Below are positions 1 to 4,945 of a stretch of DNA of 5,257 nucleotides, in pieces (position 1 is the stretch's first letter; every line of letters starts with the position of its first letter). The position numbers and the translations under genes were made by a program. The notes under the pieces were generated by a model. It saw only the letters and a program-made list of their open reading frames with translations. It searched no databases and was not told where the DNA came from. The stretch is from Acetobacteraceae bacterium (lineage in GTDB: Bacteria > Pseudomonadota > Alphaproteobacteria > Acetobacterales > Acetobacteraceae). The stretch covers positions 1 through 5,257 of the forward strand of contig DAHWNE010000047.1 in NCBI GenBank assembly GCA_027340195.1. The letters run 5' to 3'.

Positions 1-25
1 CATGGGTATCGAGCAGAAACTTCAC
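1..25 (-). CDS. PIN-domain toxin (VapC-like), N-terminal fragment cut by window edge
   Basis: Only eight codons are visible, reading VKFLLDTH from a GTG start at 25-23. This is the classic opening of a PIN-domain ribonuclease toxin: a short beta strand ending in the first catalytic, metal-binding aspartate (D6) in an LLDTH context. The start lies 10 bases after the stop of the upstream antitoxin gene on the same strand, the usual order for a Phd/PIN toxin-antitoxin operon. There is no strong ribosome binding site at good spacing: a GGAGG at 45-41 on the minus strand is about 15 bases away, so translation may depend on coupling to the antitoxin. PIN toxins of this type are Mg2+-dependent endoribonucleases acting on RNA. 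The family call rests on eight residues plus context; the rest lies outside the window. Confidence 0.72.
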
Positions 26-35
26 CCTCGCGGTC

Positions 36-278
36 TCACGCCTCCTCGCCCTCGAACAGGCGGGCGATCGTCTCGGCCGCCATGGTGTCGAAATCGTCCG
101 GGACGGTGATCTGGCCCTTGAGGAAGCCGAGGCGGCGCGGGCGCGCCGGAGCGCTGACCGCGGTGAGCTTCGCCAGCGGCTTGCCCGACTTAGCGATGAC
201 CACGCTTTCGCCGCGCACCGCCTGCTCGACCAAGCGGGAGAGATGGGTCTTCGCGTCGTGGATGTTGACCGTGGGCAT
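36..278 (-). CDS. Phd/YefM-family (prevent-host-death) antitoxin
   Basis: This 80-residue protein has the typical two-part layout of Phd/YefM antitoxins. The N-terminal half (about 1-45) carries the dimerising, DNA-binding fold, with the pattern V-x-I-H-D-A-K-T-x-L-S-R-L-V, then G-E-x-V-V-I-A-K-x-G-K-P-x-A-K-L. The C-terminal tail (about 50-80: LGFLKGQI, PDDFD, ETIARLFEGE) is the segment that in this family folds onto and blocks the partner PIN toxin. The ATG at 278-276 is preceded by GAGG (288-285) at six bases' spacing, which supports this start. A PIN toxin begins 10 bases after the stop. In this family the antitoxin usually represses its own operon, and a pair of direct repeats just upstream (297-320) is a candidate operator. 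The length is normal and nothing is missing. The family is firm; the exact subfamily (VapB-like naming) is not. Confidence 0.92.
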   Translation of the reverse strand: MPTVNIHDAKTHLSRLVEQAVRGESVVIAKSGKPLAKLTAVSAPARPRRLGFLKGQITVPDDFDTMAAETIARLFEGEEA

Positions 279-284
279 GGGCGA

Positions 285-288
285 CCTC
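285..288 (-). promoter_or_regulatory. Ribosome binding site of the antitoxin gene
   Basis: GAGG on the minus strand lies six bases before the ATG at 278 and supports that start codon. Confidence 0.6.
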
Positions 289-296
289 GGGTGGAC

Positions 297-320
297 TTAG
301 TCCGGTTGATTTAGTCCGGT
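297..320. repeat. Two 10-bp direct repeats upstream of the antitoxin; possible operator
   Basis: TTAGTCCGGT occurs at 297-306 and again, identically, at 311-320, with starts 14 bases apart. On the minus strand they read ACCGGACTAA twice, about 20-40 bases before the antitoxin start, where the promoter and operator of an autoregulated toxin-antitoxin operon would lie. Phd-type repressors often bind two adjacent sites. The repeats are seen directly; the operator role is inferred. They could instead be recombination scars, because the remnant of a second antitoxin gene begins only about 35 bases further on. Confidence 0.5.
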
Positions 321-355
321 GACGGGGCGCGGGCAAGCGGGCGGGAGCTCATCCG

Positions 356-388
356 CCTCGCCCGCGAACAGGTGCGCGATGGTCTCGG
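356..388 (-). pseudogene. Remnant of a second Phd-type antitoxin 3' end
   Basis: The bases here match the 3' end of the intact antitoxin gene (44-76) at 29 of 33 positions with no gaps. On the minus strand this frame reads SETIAHLFAGEADE, against AETIARLFEGEEA at the C-terminus of the intact antitoxin. The frame has no in-frame ATG between the SIMPL gene and this point, and the sequence further upstream in the frame does not resemble the rest of the antitoxin. I therefore read it as a scrap left by deletion or partial duplication of a related toxin-antitoxin gene. The match is short, so chance plus shared codon bias cannot be wholly excluded. Confidence 0.5.
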
Positions 389-444
389 ACCCGGCGATCG
401 CCGCGCGTGTCGTCCCGATCCTCCTGATCCTGATGATGGACCCC

Positions 445-1161
445 CTACTTCCCCACCAGCGTCGCGGTGGCGGACACCGTCGCGCTCACCGTCACCGGCT
501 GGCTCGCCGCCACCGGCGCCACCGCGCGGGCCATCGCGAACATCGGCCGCGGCAGCACCGAGGGCGGCGGGCCCAGCGTCACCTCGCGGAAGCCCAGGAA
601 CCGCAGCCCCAGCAGCCCGGCCGCCTGCTCGGCACGTCCGCGCAAGGCCGCGATCGCCTTCGCCATCGCCGCCCGCCGCGCCTTGCGCCGCGCCGCGTCC
701 GAGAGGCCCCATTGCAGCCCCGACACCGCCATCCCGCGCGCCTGCAACCGCCCCACCAGCTTGAGCAGCGCCGGGCCGTCGCCGCTGCTCAGGGTCAGCC
801 CCGCCGAGGCCTGCCACGTCCCGCCCCCCGGCGTGCCCGGCGGATGCTGCCAGGTGCTGTAGCCCCCGGTCTCCGCCCGCACGCCGGCCACTTTCGCCGC
901 CGCCGCCATCGCCGCCGCCATCGCCTGGTTCACCGACGCCTGCGCCGCCGCGGCCGAGGGCAGGGTGGCCTGGGCGGAGAGGCTGGCGGTGAGCTGATCG
1001 GGGGGCACCGCGACCGAGGCGGTCTCCGACAGGTGCAGCAGGGTGGCGGCGCGCGCGGGCGGGGCCGCGGCCAGGCTCAGCAGCGCCAGCAGGAGGAACC
1101 ATCGGCGCCGCCCCCCGACGCGGGCGGCGGCGATGGCGGAGGGGGCGAACAGACGGGTCAT
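445..1161 (-). CDS. SIMPL (DUF541) domain periplasmic protein
   Basis: This 238-residue protein has an N-terminal signal peptide: an Arg-rich start (RRR at 18-20), a hydrophobic core at about 21-33, and a likely signal peptidase I site after ARA at 36-38. The mature part fits the SIMPL/DUF541 family: the strand LLHLSETASVAVPPDQL (41-57), an Ala-rich helix, GGYSTWQ (99-105), WQASAGLTLSS (116-126), then SGLQWGLSDAARRKARRAAMAKAI (about 147-170) and a long helix ending in LGLRFLGFREVTLG (184-197). Family members are exported proteins of poorly defined role, some linked to oxidative stress or envelope homeostasis; no catalytic residues are known. The start is supported by AAGGAG (1175-1170) eight bases upstream, and by the ATG sharing ATGA with the stop of nth. 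It is the last gene of a lipoprotein-nth-SIMPL operon. No clear terminator was found after its stop. Confidence 0.86.
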   Translation of the reverse strand: MTRLFAPSAIAAARVGGRRRWFLLLALLSLAAAPPARAATLLHLSETASVAVPPDQLTASLSAQATLPSAAAAQASVNQAMAAAMAAAAKVAGVRAETGGYSTWQHPPGTPGGGTWQASAGLTLSSGDGPALLKLVGRLQARGMAVSGLQWGLSDAARRKARRAAMAKAIAALRGRAEQAAGLLGLRFLGFREVTLGPPPSVLPRPMFAMARAVAPVAASQPVTVSATVSATATLVGK

Positions 1162-1826
1162 GCGCGTTTCTCCTTCGCCCCGTCGGCCGGGGCCGGCGTC
1201 TTGTCACGGAACCGGCACCATTCGCGCGCCACGCAGCGCCAGCATTCCGGCTTGCGCGCCTTGCACACGTAGCGCCCGTGCAGGATCAGCCAATGATGCG
1301 CGTCGCGCAACATCTCCGCCGGCACGCGCTTCAGCAACGCCTGCTCCACCGCCAGCGGCGTCTTGCCCGGGGCCAGGCCGGTGCGGTTGCCCAGGCGGAA
1401 GATATGCGTGTCCACCGCCATGGTCGGCTCGCCGAACGCCACGTTCAGCACCACGTTGGCGGTCTTGCGCCCCACCCCCGGCAGCGCCTCCAGCGCGGCG
1501 CGGTCATGCGGCACCTGCCCGCCATGGTGGTCGCGCAAGGCCGCCGCCAGCCCCGCCAGATGCCGCGCCTTGGCCTGCCACAGCCCGATCGAGCGGATAT
1601 ACGCGCCGATCCCCTCCGCTCCCAGCGCGGCCATCGCGGCGGCATCGGGGGCGGCCGCGAACAGCGCCGGCGTCACGCGGTTCACCGCCGCGTCGGTGGT
1701 CTGCGCCGACAGCACCACCGCCACCAGCAGGGTGAACGGGTCGGAATAGACCAGCTCCGACCGCGGCTCCGGCCGCTCCGCCGCCAGCGCTTCCAGGAAC
1801 CGGCGCACGTCGGCGCGCGGCATCAT
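1158..1826 (-). CDS. nth: Endonuclease III (DNA glycosylase/AP lyase)
   Basis: Endonuclease III removes oxidised pyrimidines from DNA and nicks the resulting abasic site by beta-elimination, the first steps of base-excision repair. With the chosen start the protein has 222 residues, close to the usual 210 or so. Visible hallmarks are LSAQTTD (39-45), the helix-hairpin-helix LPGVGRKTANVV (115-126) with catalytic Lys121, AVDTHIFRLGNRT (137-149) with catalytic Asp139, HHWLILHGRY (177-186), and the [4Fe-4S] cluster pattern C-x6-C-x2-C-x5-C at Cys188, 195, 198 and 204. All key residues are present. The ATG at 1826 overlaps the stop of the upstream lipoprotein gene (ATGA); a second ATG at 1823 follows immediately. 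A GTG at 1895 would add 23 non-conserved residues lying wholly inside the lipoprotein gene and is less likely. Its own stop shares ATGA with the SIMPL gene, which implies coupled translation. Confidence 0.97.
   Translation of the reverse strand: MMPRADVRRFLEALAAERPEPRSELVYSDPFTLLVAVVLSAQTTDAAVNRVTPALFAAAPDAAAMAALGAEGIGAYIRSIGLWQAKARHLAGLAAALRDHHGGQVPHDRAALEALPGVGRKTANVVLNVAFGEPTMAVDTHIFRLGNRTGLAPGKTPLAVEQALLKRVPAEMLRDAHHWLILHGRYVCKARKPECWRCVAREWCRFRDKTPAPADGAKEKRA
1170..1175 (-). promoter_or_regulatory. Ribosome binding site of the SIMPL gene
   Basis: AAGGAG on the minus strand lies inside the end of nth, eight bases before the ATG at 1161. It is the strongest Shine-Dalgarno match on this strand and fixes the start of the SIMPL gene. 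Confidence 0.75.
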
Positions 1827-2197
1827 CCGCAATCGTTCCCGCGCAGGGTGAACCCGCGCACGATCCCGCCCTTGACGGCGAACACCGTCTCGCACGCGCG
1901 CACCACCGCCGTGGGCGGCGGCGCGTCATACCACCCCAGCGGTCCCGGGAACCCCCAGGCCGGCCCGAATATCGGCGGCGGCGGCACGAACTCCACCTGC
2001 CTGCGGTCATAGGCCAGATAGGTCACCCCGGCATGATCGAAGCTGCGGTCCGGCACCCCCTCCACCGCGATCAGCGTCGCCAGCGGCTGGCCCACCAGCC
2101 GCTGCAGCCGCGCTTCCCGCTCCGCCAGCAGGTTGGCGCAGGCGGTCAGGCTCAGGACGGCCAGCCCGGCGGCCAGCCAGCGGGACGGGTTGCGCAT
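1823..2197 (-). CDS. Small predicted lipoprotein of unknown function
   Basis: This 124-residue protein has a type II signal peptide: MRNPSRW, a hydrophobic stretch at 8-17, and the lipobox LTAC with Cys20 as the lipidation site. The mature residue after the cysteine is Ala, compatible with outer-membrane sorting. The short mature domain contains RLVGQPLATLIAVEGVPDRSF (33-53), a layout reminiscent of small BamE/OmlA-like lipoproteins, then a Pro/aromatic-rich stretch (about 70-95: PPPP, WGFPGPLGWY). It ends in CETVFAVKGGIVRGFTLRGNDC, where Cys102 and Cys123 could form a disulfide in the periplasm. I recognise this C-terminal pattern from uncharacterised alphaproteobacterial lipoproteins but know no function. 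It is the first gene of the operon, its stop overlaps the nth start (ATGA), and it is divergent from cydA. No good ribosome binding site precedes the ATG at 2197. Confidence 0.82.
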   Translation of the reverse strand: MRNPSRWLAAGLAVLSLTACANLLAEREARLQRLVGQPLATLIAVEGVPDRSFDHAGVTYLAYDRRQVEFVPPPPIFGPAWGFPGPLGWYDAPPPTAVVRACETVFAVKGGIVRGFTLRGNDCG

Positions 2198-2253
2198 GGC
2201 GGCGTACGGTATACCACGGATACTGCAATCCCGCCGCGCACGCCTATGTGCGC

Positions 2254-2270
2254 CCGGTGACCGCCACCGG
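2254..2270 (+). repeat. Inverted repeat (hairpin) overlapping the cydA ribosome binding site
   Basis: CCGGTG (2254-2259) and CACCGG (2265-2270) are perfectly complementary across a 5-base spacer. The last two bases of the right arm are also the first two of the cydA Shine-Dalgarno sequence GGAGG (2269-2273). In the mRNA the hairpin would sit against, and partly cover, the ribosome binding site. The structure is visible; any role in control is inference. Confidence 0.4.
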
Positions 2271-2273
2271 AGG
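2269..2273 (+). promoter_or_regulatory. Ribosome binding site of cydA
   Basis: GGAGG lies seven bases before the ATG at 2281. It fixes that ATG as the start in preference to the in-frame GTG at 2248, which lies upstream of this site. Confidence 0.8.
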
Positions 2274-2280
2274 CCGATCG

Positions 2281-3669
2281 ATGCCGCTCGCCATCCTGCT
2301 CGCCCGCGCCCAGTTCGCCTTCACCGTCGGCTTCCATATCGTGCTGCCGGCCTTCTCCATCGGGCTGGCCAGCTACCTGTTCGTGCTGGAAGCGCTGTTC
2401 CTGTTCACCGGCCGCGGCGTCTATCTGGATGTCTACAACTACTGGCTGCGGATTTTCGCCGTGGTGTTCGCCATGGGCGTGGTCTCCGGCCTGGTGATGT
2501 CGTACGAGTTCGGCACCAACTGGTCGGTGTTCGCGCAAAAGACCGGCCCGGTGATCGGCCCGCTGCTGGGCTACGAGGTGCTGACCGCGTTCTTCCTGGA
2601 ATCCGGCTTCCTCGGCGTGATGCTGTTCGGGCGCAACCGGGTCGGGCCGGGGCTGCATCTGGCCGCCACCGGCATCGTCGCGCTGGGCACCCTCATCAGC
2701 GCCTTCTGGATCCTGTCGGCGAATTCATGGATGCAGACCCCGGCCGGCTTCGCCATCAGCCCGCACGGGCGGTTCCTGCCGGTGGACTGGTGGGAGATCA
2801 TCTTCAACCCCTCGTTCCCGTACCGCCTGGTCCACATGGTCCTGGCCAGCTACCTCTCGGTCGCCTTCGCGGTCGGCGCGGTCGGCGCCTTTCACCTCCG
2901 CCGCGACCGCCAGAGCCAGCCGGCGCGGCTGATGTTCTCGATGGCGCTGTGGATGGCCGCGATCGTGGCGCCGATCCAGGTGCTCGCCGGCGACCAGCAG
3001 GGGCTCAACACGCTGCAATATCAGCCGGCCAAGGTGGCGGCGATGGAGGGGGATTTCCGCACCATCCCCGGCACCTCGCTCAAGCTGTTCGGCCTGCCCA
3101 GCCTCGCCGCCCGCCGCACCCTCGATGCCATCGCCATCCCGCATCTCGGCGCCCTGATCCTGACCCACGAGTGGGACGGCACGGTGAAGGGGCTGGACAG
3201 CTTCCCGCGCCGCGACTGGCCGCCGGCGCCCTGGGTGTTCTGGTCGTTCCGCCTCATGGTGGCGCTCGGCTTCGCCATGGTCGGGGTGGGGTGGTGGAGC
3301 CTCTGGGCCCGCTGGCGCGGCCGGCTCTACGCCTCGCCCTGGCTGCTGCGCGCCACCCTGGCGATGGGCCCCGCCGGCTTCATCGCGGTGCTGGCCGGCT
3401 GGGTCACCACCGAGGTCGGCCGCCAGCCCTACACCGTGTACGGCCTGCTGCTGACCACCCAGAGCGCCTCCCCGATCGCCACCCCGGGGGTGCTGTGGTC
3501 GTTCGTGACCATCGCCCTGGTCTATCTGGTCGTGTTCGGCATCGGGCTGCGCTACATCCTGCGCCAGATGCGCCGCCCGCCGATGCAGGGCCAGCACGGT
3601 CCGGAGCCGGGGGTGCCGGTGAGCTCGGCCGGCATCACGCCGGCGCAGGCGCTGAAGGCGGGAGGCTGA
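2281..3669 (+). CDS. cydA: Cytochrome bd-type (cyanide-insensitive) quinol oxidase, subunit I
   Basis: Subunit I of the bd-type terminal oxidase binds quinol and hemes b558, b595 and d, and with CydB reduces O2 to water in the cytoplasmic membrane. The 462-residue protein keeps the known ligands and channel residues: His19 (heme at the O2 site), Glu99 and Glu107 in GYEVLTAFFLES, His185 and Met326 (FRLMVALGF) for heme b558, and Glu378 in the TTEVGRQPY motif. The Q-loop has GDQQG (237-241) with quinol-site Lys251 and Glu256 (KVAAME). It lacks the long C-terminal Q-loop insert of E. coli CydA (522 residues) and has GLDSFP (304-309), which puts it in the short-loop CIO group (CioA-like). About nine membrane segments are evident. 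It starts at ATG 2281 after GGAGG, and cydB follows one base after its stop. Bd oxidases have high O2 affinity; cyanide insensitivity is inferred from subgroup only. Confidence 0.97.
   Translation: MPLAILLARAQFAFTVGFHIVLPAFSIGLASYLFVLEALFLFTGRGVYLDVYNYWLRIFAVVFAMGVVSGLVMSYEFGTNWSVFAQKTGPVIGPLLGYEVLTAFFLESGFLGVMLFGRNRVGPGLHLAATGIVALGTLISAFWILSANSWMQTPAGFAISPHGRFLPVDWWEIIFNPSFPYRLVHMVLASYLSVAFAVGAVGAFHLRRDRQSQPARLMFSMALWMAAIVAPIQVLAGDQQGLNTLQYQPAKVAAMEGDFRTIPGTSLKLFGLPSLAARRTLDAIAIPHLGALILTHEWDGTVKGLDSFPRRDWPPAPWVFWSFRLMVALGFAMVGVGWWSLWARWRGRLYASPWLLRATLAMGPAGFIAVLAGWVTTEVGRQPYTVYGLLLTTQSASPIATPGVLWSFVTIALVYLVVFGIGLRYILRQMRRPPMQGQHGPEPGVPVSSAGITPAQALKAGG
3661..3665 (+). promoter_or_regulatory. 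Ribosome binding site of cydB
   Basis: GGAGG, within the last codons of cydA, lies five bases before the cydB ATG at 3671 and supports that start. Confidence 0.75.
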
Positions 3670-3670
3670 C

Positions 3671-4681
3671 ATGGCCTTTTGGCTGCCGGTGATCTGGGCC
3701 GGGCTGATCGCGGTCGCGGTGCTCGCCTATGTGCTGCTCGACGGGTTCGACCTCGGCGTGGGCATCCTGTTCGGGGTGGAGCACGACGAGGCCGACCGCG
3801 ACCTGATGGTGAACTCCATCGCGCCGATGTGGGACGGCAACGAGACCTGGCTGATCCTGGGCGGCGGTGGGTTGTTCGCGGTGTTCCCGAAAGCCTACGG
3901 GATCGTCATGCCGGCGTTCTACCCGCTCATCATCTCCATGCTGATGGCGCTGATGTTCCGCGGCGTGGCGTTCGAGTTCCGCTTCCGCGCCGTCCGCCCG
4001 GCCTCGCGCCGCTGGTGGGACCGGGCGTTCCTGGCCGGCTCGCTGGTCGCGGCGCTGTGCCAGGGGATGGTGCTGGGTGGGCTGCTGCAAGGGGTGCGGG
4101 TGGCGCATGGGCAATACGCCGGCGGCTGGTTCGACTGGGCGACGCCGTTCACCCTGCTGTGCGGCATCGCGGTGGTCACCGGCTACGCGCTGCTGGGCGC
4201 CACCTGGCTGATCTGGCGGGTCGAGGGCCGGCTGCAACGCGCCATGCGCCGCCACGCCAGCCGGCTGGGGCTGGCGGTGCTGGCGCTGATCCTGGTGGTG
4301 AGCCTGTGGACGCCGCTGCTGAACCCGGTGTTCCGCCACCGCTGGTTCGACTTTCCCGGCATCCTGCTGACCAGCCCGGTGCCGCTGCTGGTGGCGCTGG
4401 CCGCCTGGGGCTTCTGGCGGGGGCTGCGGCGGGAGGCCGAGGTGGCGCCGTTCCTGTATGCCATCGCCTGGTTCGTGCTGAGCTACGCCGGGCTCGGCAT
4501 CAGCCTGTGGCCGATGATGGTGCCGCCCTCGGTGAGCATCTGGCAGGCGGCGGCGCCGCCGGCCTCGCAAGGCTTCCTGCTGGTGGGGGCCGCGGTGCTG
4601 CTGCCGGTGATCCTGGGCTACACCGGGTTCGCGTATTGGGTGTTTCGCGGGAAGGTACGGCCGGGCGAGGGGTATCACTGA
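3671..4681 (+). CDS. cydB: Cytochrome bd-type quinol oxidase, subunit II
   Basis: CydB is the heme-free (or heme-poor) structural partner of CydA and is needed to assemble the oxidase in the cytoplasmic membrane. The 336-residue length matches CIO-type subunit II; E. coli CydB is longer at 379. Family hallmarks are LLDGFDLGVGIL (22-33), the APMWDGNETWLILGGGGLFAVFP stretch (51-73) with Trp54-Asp55-Gly56-Asn57-Glu58, and MFRGVAFEFR (95-104). About eight hydrophobic segments follow the expected pattern, around 5-22, 60-95, 118-138, 159-181, 200-216, 231-250, 260-280 and 300-325. The C-terminus YWVFRGKV-x4-GYH is typical of the CIO group. It starts one base after the cydA stop with its own GGAGG site, so the two are co-transcribed and probably coupled. 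No cydX-like small subunit gene and no cydDC exporter genes follow within the window. Confidence 0.97.
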   Translation: MAFWLPVIWAGLIAVAVLAYVLLDGFDLGVGILFGVEHDEADRDLMVNSIAPMWDGNETWLILGGGGLFAVFPKAYGIVMPAFYPLIISMLMALMFRGVAFEFRFRAVRPASRRWWDRAFLAGSLVAALCQGMVLGGLLQGVRVAHGQYAGGWFDWATPFTLLCGIAVVTGYALLGATWLIWRVEGRLQRAMRRHASRLGLAVLALILVVSLWTPLLNPVFRHRWFDFPGILLTSPVPLLVALAAWGFWRGLRREAEVAPFLYAIAWFVLSYAGLGISLWPMMVPPSVSIWQAAAPPASQGFLLVGAAVLLPVILGYTGFAYWVFRGKVRPGEGYH

Positions 4682-4717
4682 CGCCGCGCGCAGGCATGGC
4701 CGGCCGCGAGGCCACGG

Positions 4718-4746
4718 CGTCCGCACATCTTTCGGGCGTTTTGTTT
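4718..4746 (+). terminator. Probable intrinsic terminator of cydAB
   Basis: CGTCCG (4718-4723) can pair with CGGGCG (4733-4738) in a 6-bp stem with one G-U pair and a 9-base loop, followed at once by TTTTGTTT (4739-4746). It begins 37 bases after the cydB stop. The stem is short, so efficiency may be modest, but stem plus T-tract in this position is what one expects of a Rho-independent terminator. Confidence 0.5.
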
Positions 4747-4767
4747 CCCCCTTCTTGCGAGAGGGGG
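4747..4767. repeat. Inverted repeat (hairpin) downstream of cydAB
   Basis: CCCCC (4747-4751) plus TCT (4753-4755) pair with AGA (4760-4762) plus GGGGG (4763-4767), giving an 8-bp stem with a single bulged T and a TGCG loop. It has no T-run after it on either strand, so it is not a classic terminator. It could stabilise the 3' end of the cydAB transcript, or be a copy of a dispersed REP-like element. Only the structure itself is visible. Confidence 0.4.
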
Positions 4768-4876
4768 TCATGGGGCGCGGTTGCCGCCGTCCCGCTGCCG
4801 ATCGCTCAGACATCTTCCGGCCGACGTCCGAGCAAACCGGAACAAAACCCCGACCCCAACTCTTCCGGCAGGGATA

Positions 4877-4911
4877 GCTATATGTCTGACGTATTATCAA
4901 AAACATATAGC
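4877..4911. repeat. Perfect 9-bp inverted repeat at the low-GC junction
   Basis: GCTATATGT (4877-4885) and ACATATAGC (4903-4911) are exact reverse complements separated by 17 bases. The element is AT-rich in a high-GC setting and lies between the cydAB region and the low-GC nuclease-fold gene. The right arm overlaps the T-rich tail of the putative terminator of that gene. It could be a protein-binding or recombinase core site, or an alternative RNA hairpin. No matching copy or target duplication is visible in the window. Confidence 0.45.
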
Positions 4912-4925
4912 GGCGAACTCGCCAC
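4899..4925 (-). terminator. Possible intrinsic terminator of the right-edge minus-strand gene
   Basis: Read on the minus strand, GTGGCG (4925-4920) pairs with CGCCGC (4915-4910) around an AGTT loop, with one G-U pair. It is followed by TATATGTTTTT (4909-4899). The stem begins about 20 bases past the stop at 4946. The tail is U-rich but interrupted, so the call is moderate. Confidence 0.42.
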
Positions 4926-4945
4926 CATAGGTACAACATACAGAC

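Larger units (their letters stand above)
2198..2280. promoter_or_regulatory. Divergent intergenic region between the lipoprotein operon and cydAB
   Basis: This 83-base gap must contain, or lie downstream of, the promoters of both the minus-strand operon and cydAB. It contains the 8-bp palindrome GGTATACC (2208-2215) and a plus-strand GATACT (2219-2224) that could act as a -10 element, but no convincing -35 box goes with it. I see no FNR-type TTGAT-N4-ATCAA site. The promoter role follows from gene arrangement, not from a clear motif. Confidence 0.45.

Noticed and set aside
392..403. 12-bp palindrome CGGCGATCGCCG as a terminator or operator for the SIMPL operon
   Set aside because: It has no loop and no T-run, and short GATCGC palindromes of this sort are common in GC-rich genomes.
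311..1207. A 298-codon minus-strand open frame overlapping the SIMPL gene
   Set aside because: It is an out-of-frame Arg/Gly/Ala-rich translation produced by high GC. The overlapping frame has a signal peptide, a good ribosome binding site and SIMPL family motifs.
1827..1895. Upstream GTG start for nth adding 23 residues
   Set aside because: It would overlap the lipoprotein gene by more than 70 bases, and the extra residues lack similarity to endonuclease III. The ATGA overlap at 1826 is the better start.
2248..2280. Upstream GTG start for cydA adding 11 residues
   Set aside because: The added residues would be encoded across the GGAGG site, and the ATG at 2281 places His19 exactly at the known ligand position.
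2133..3692. A 519-codon plus-strand open frame across cydA
   Set aside because: Low-complexity Arg/Pro/Gly composition with no family signature. cydA in another frame of the same strand accounts for the region.
4682..4860. A possible cydX gene after cydB
   Set aside because: No short frame with the MWYF-like single-span pattern was found; the ATG at 4696 opens a non-hydrophobic shadow frame.
4813..4869. 9-bp direct repeat TCTTCCGGC at 4813-4821 and 4861-4869
   Set aside because: Short and unflanked by any element structure. With a spacing of 48 bases it could easily be chance, so it was not called as a target-site duplication.
3635..4939. A 434-codon minus-strand frame opposite cydB
   Set aside because: Antisense shadow rich in Gln, His, Arg and Pro, with no recognisable domain. 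It runs through cydB and the terminator.
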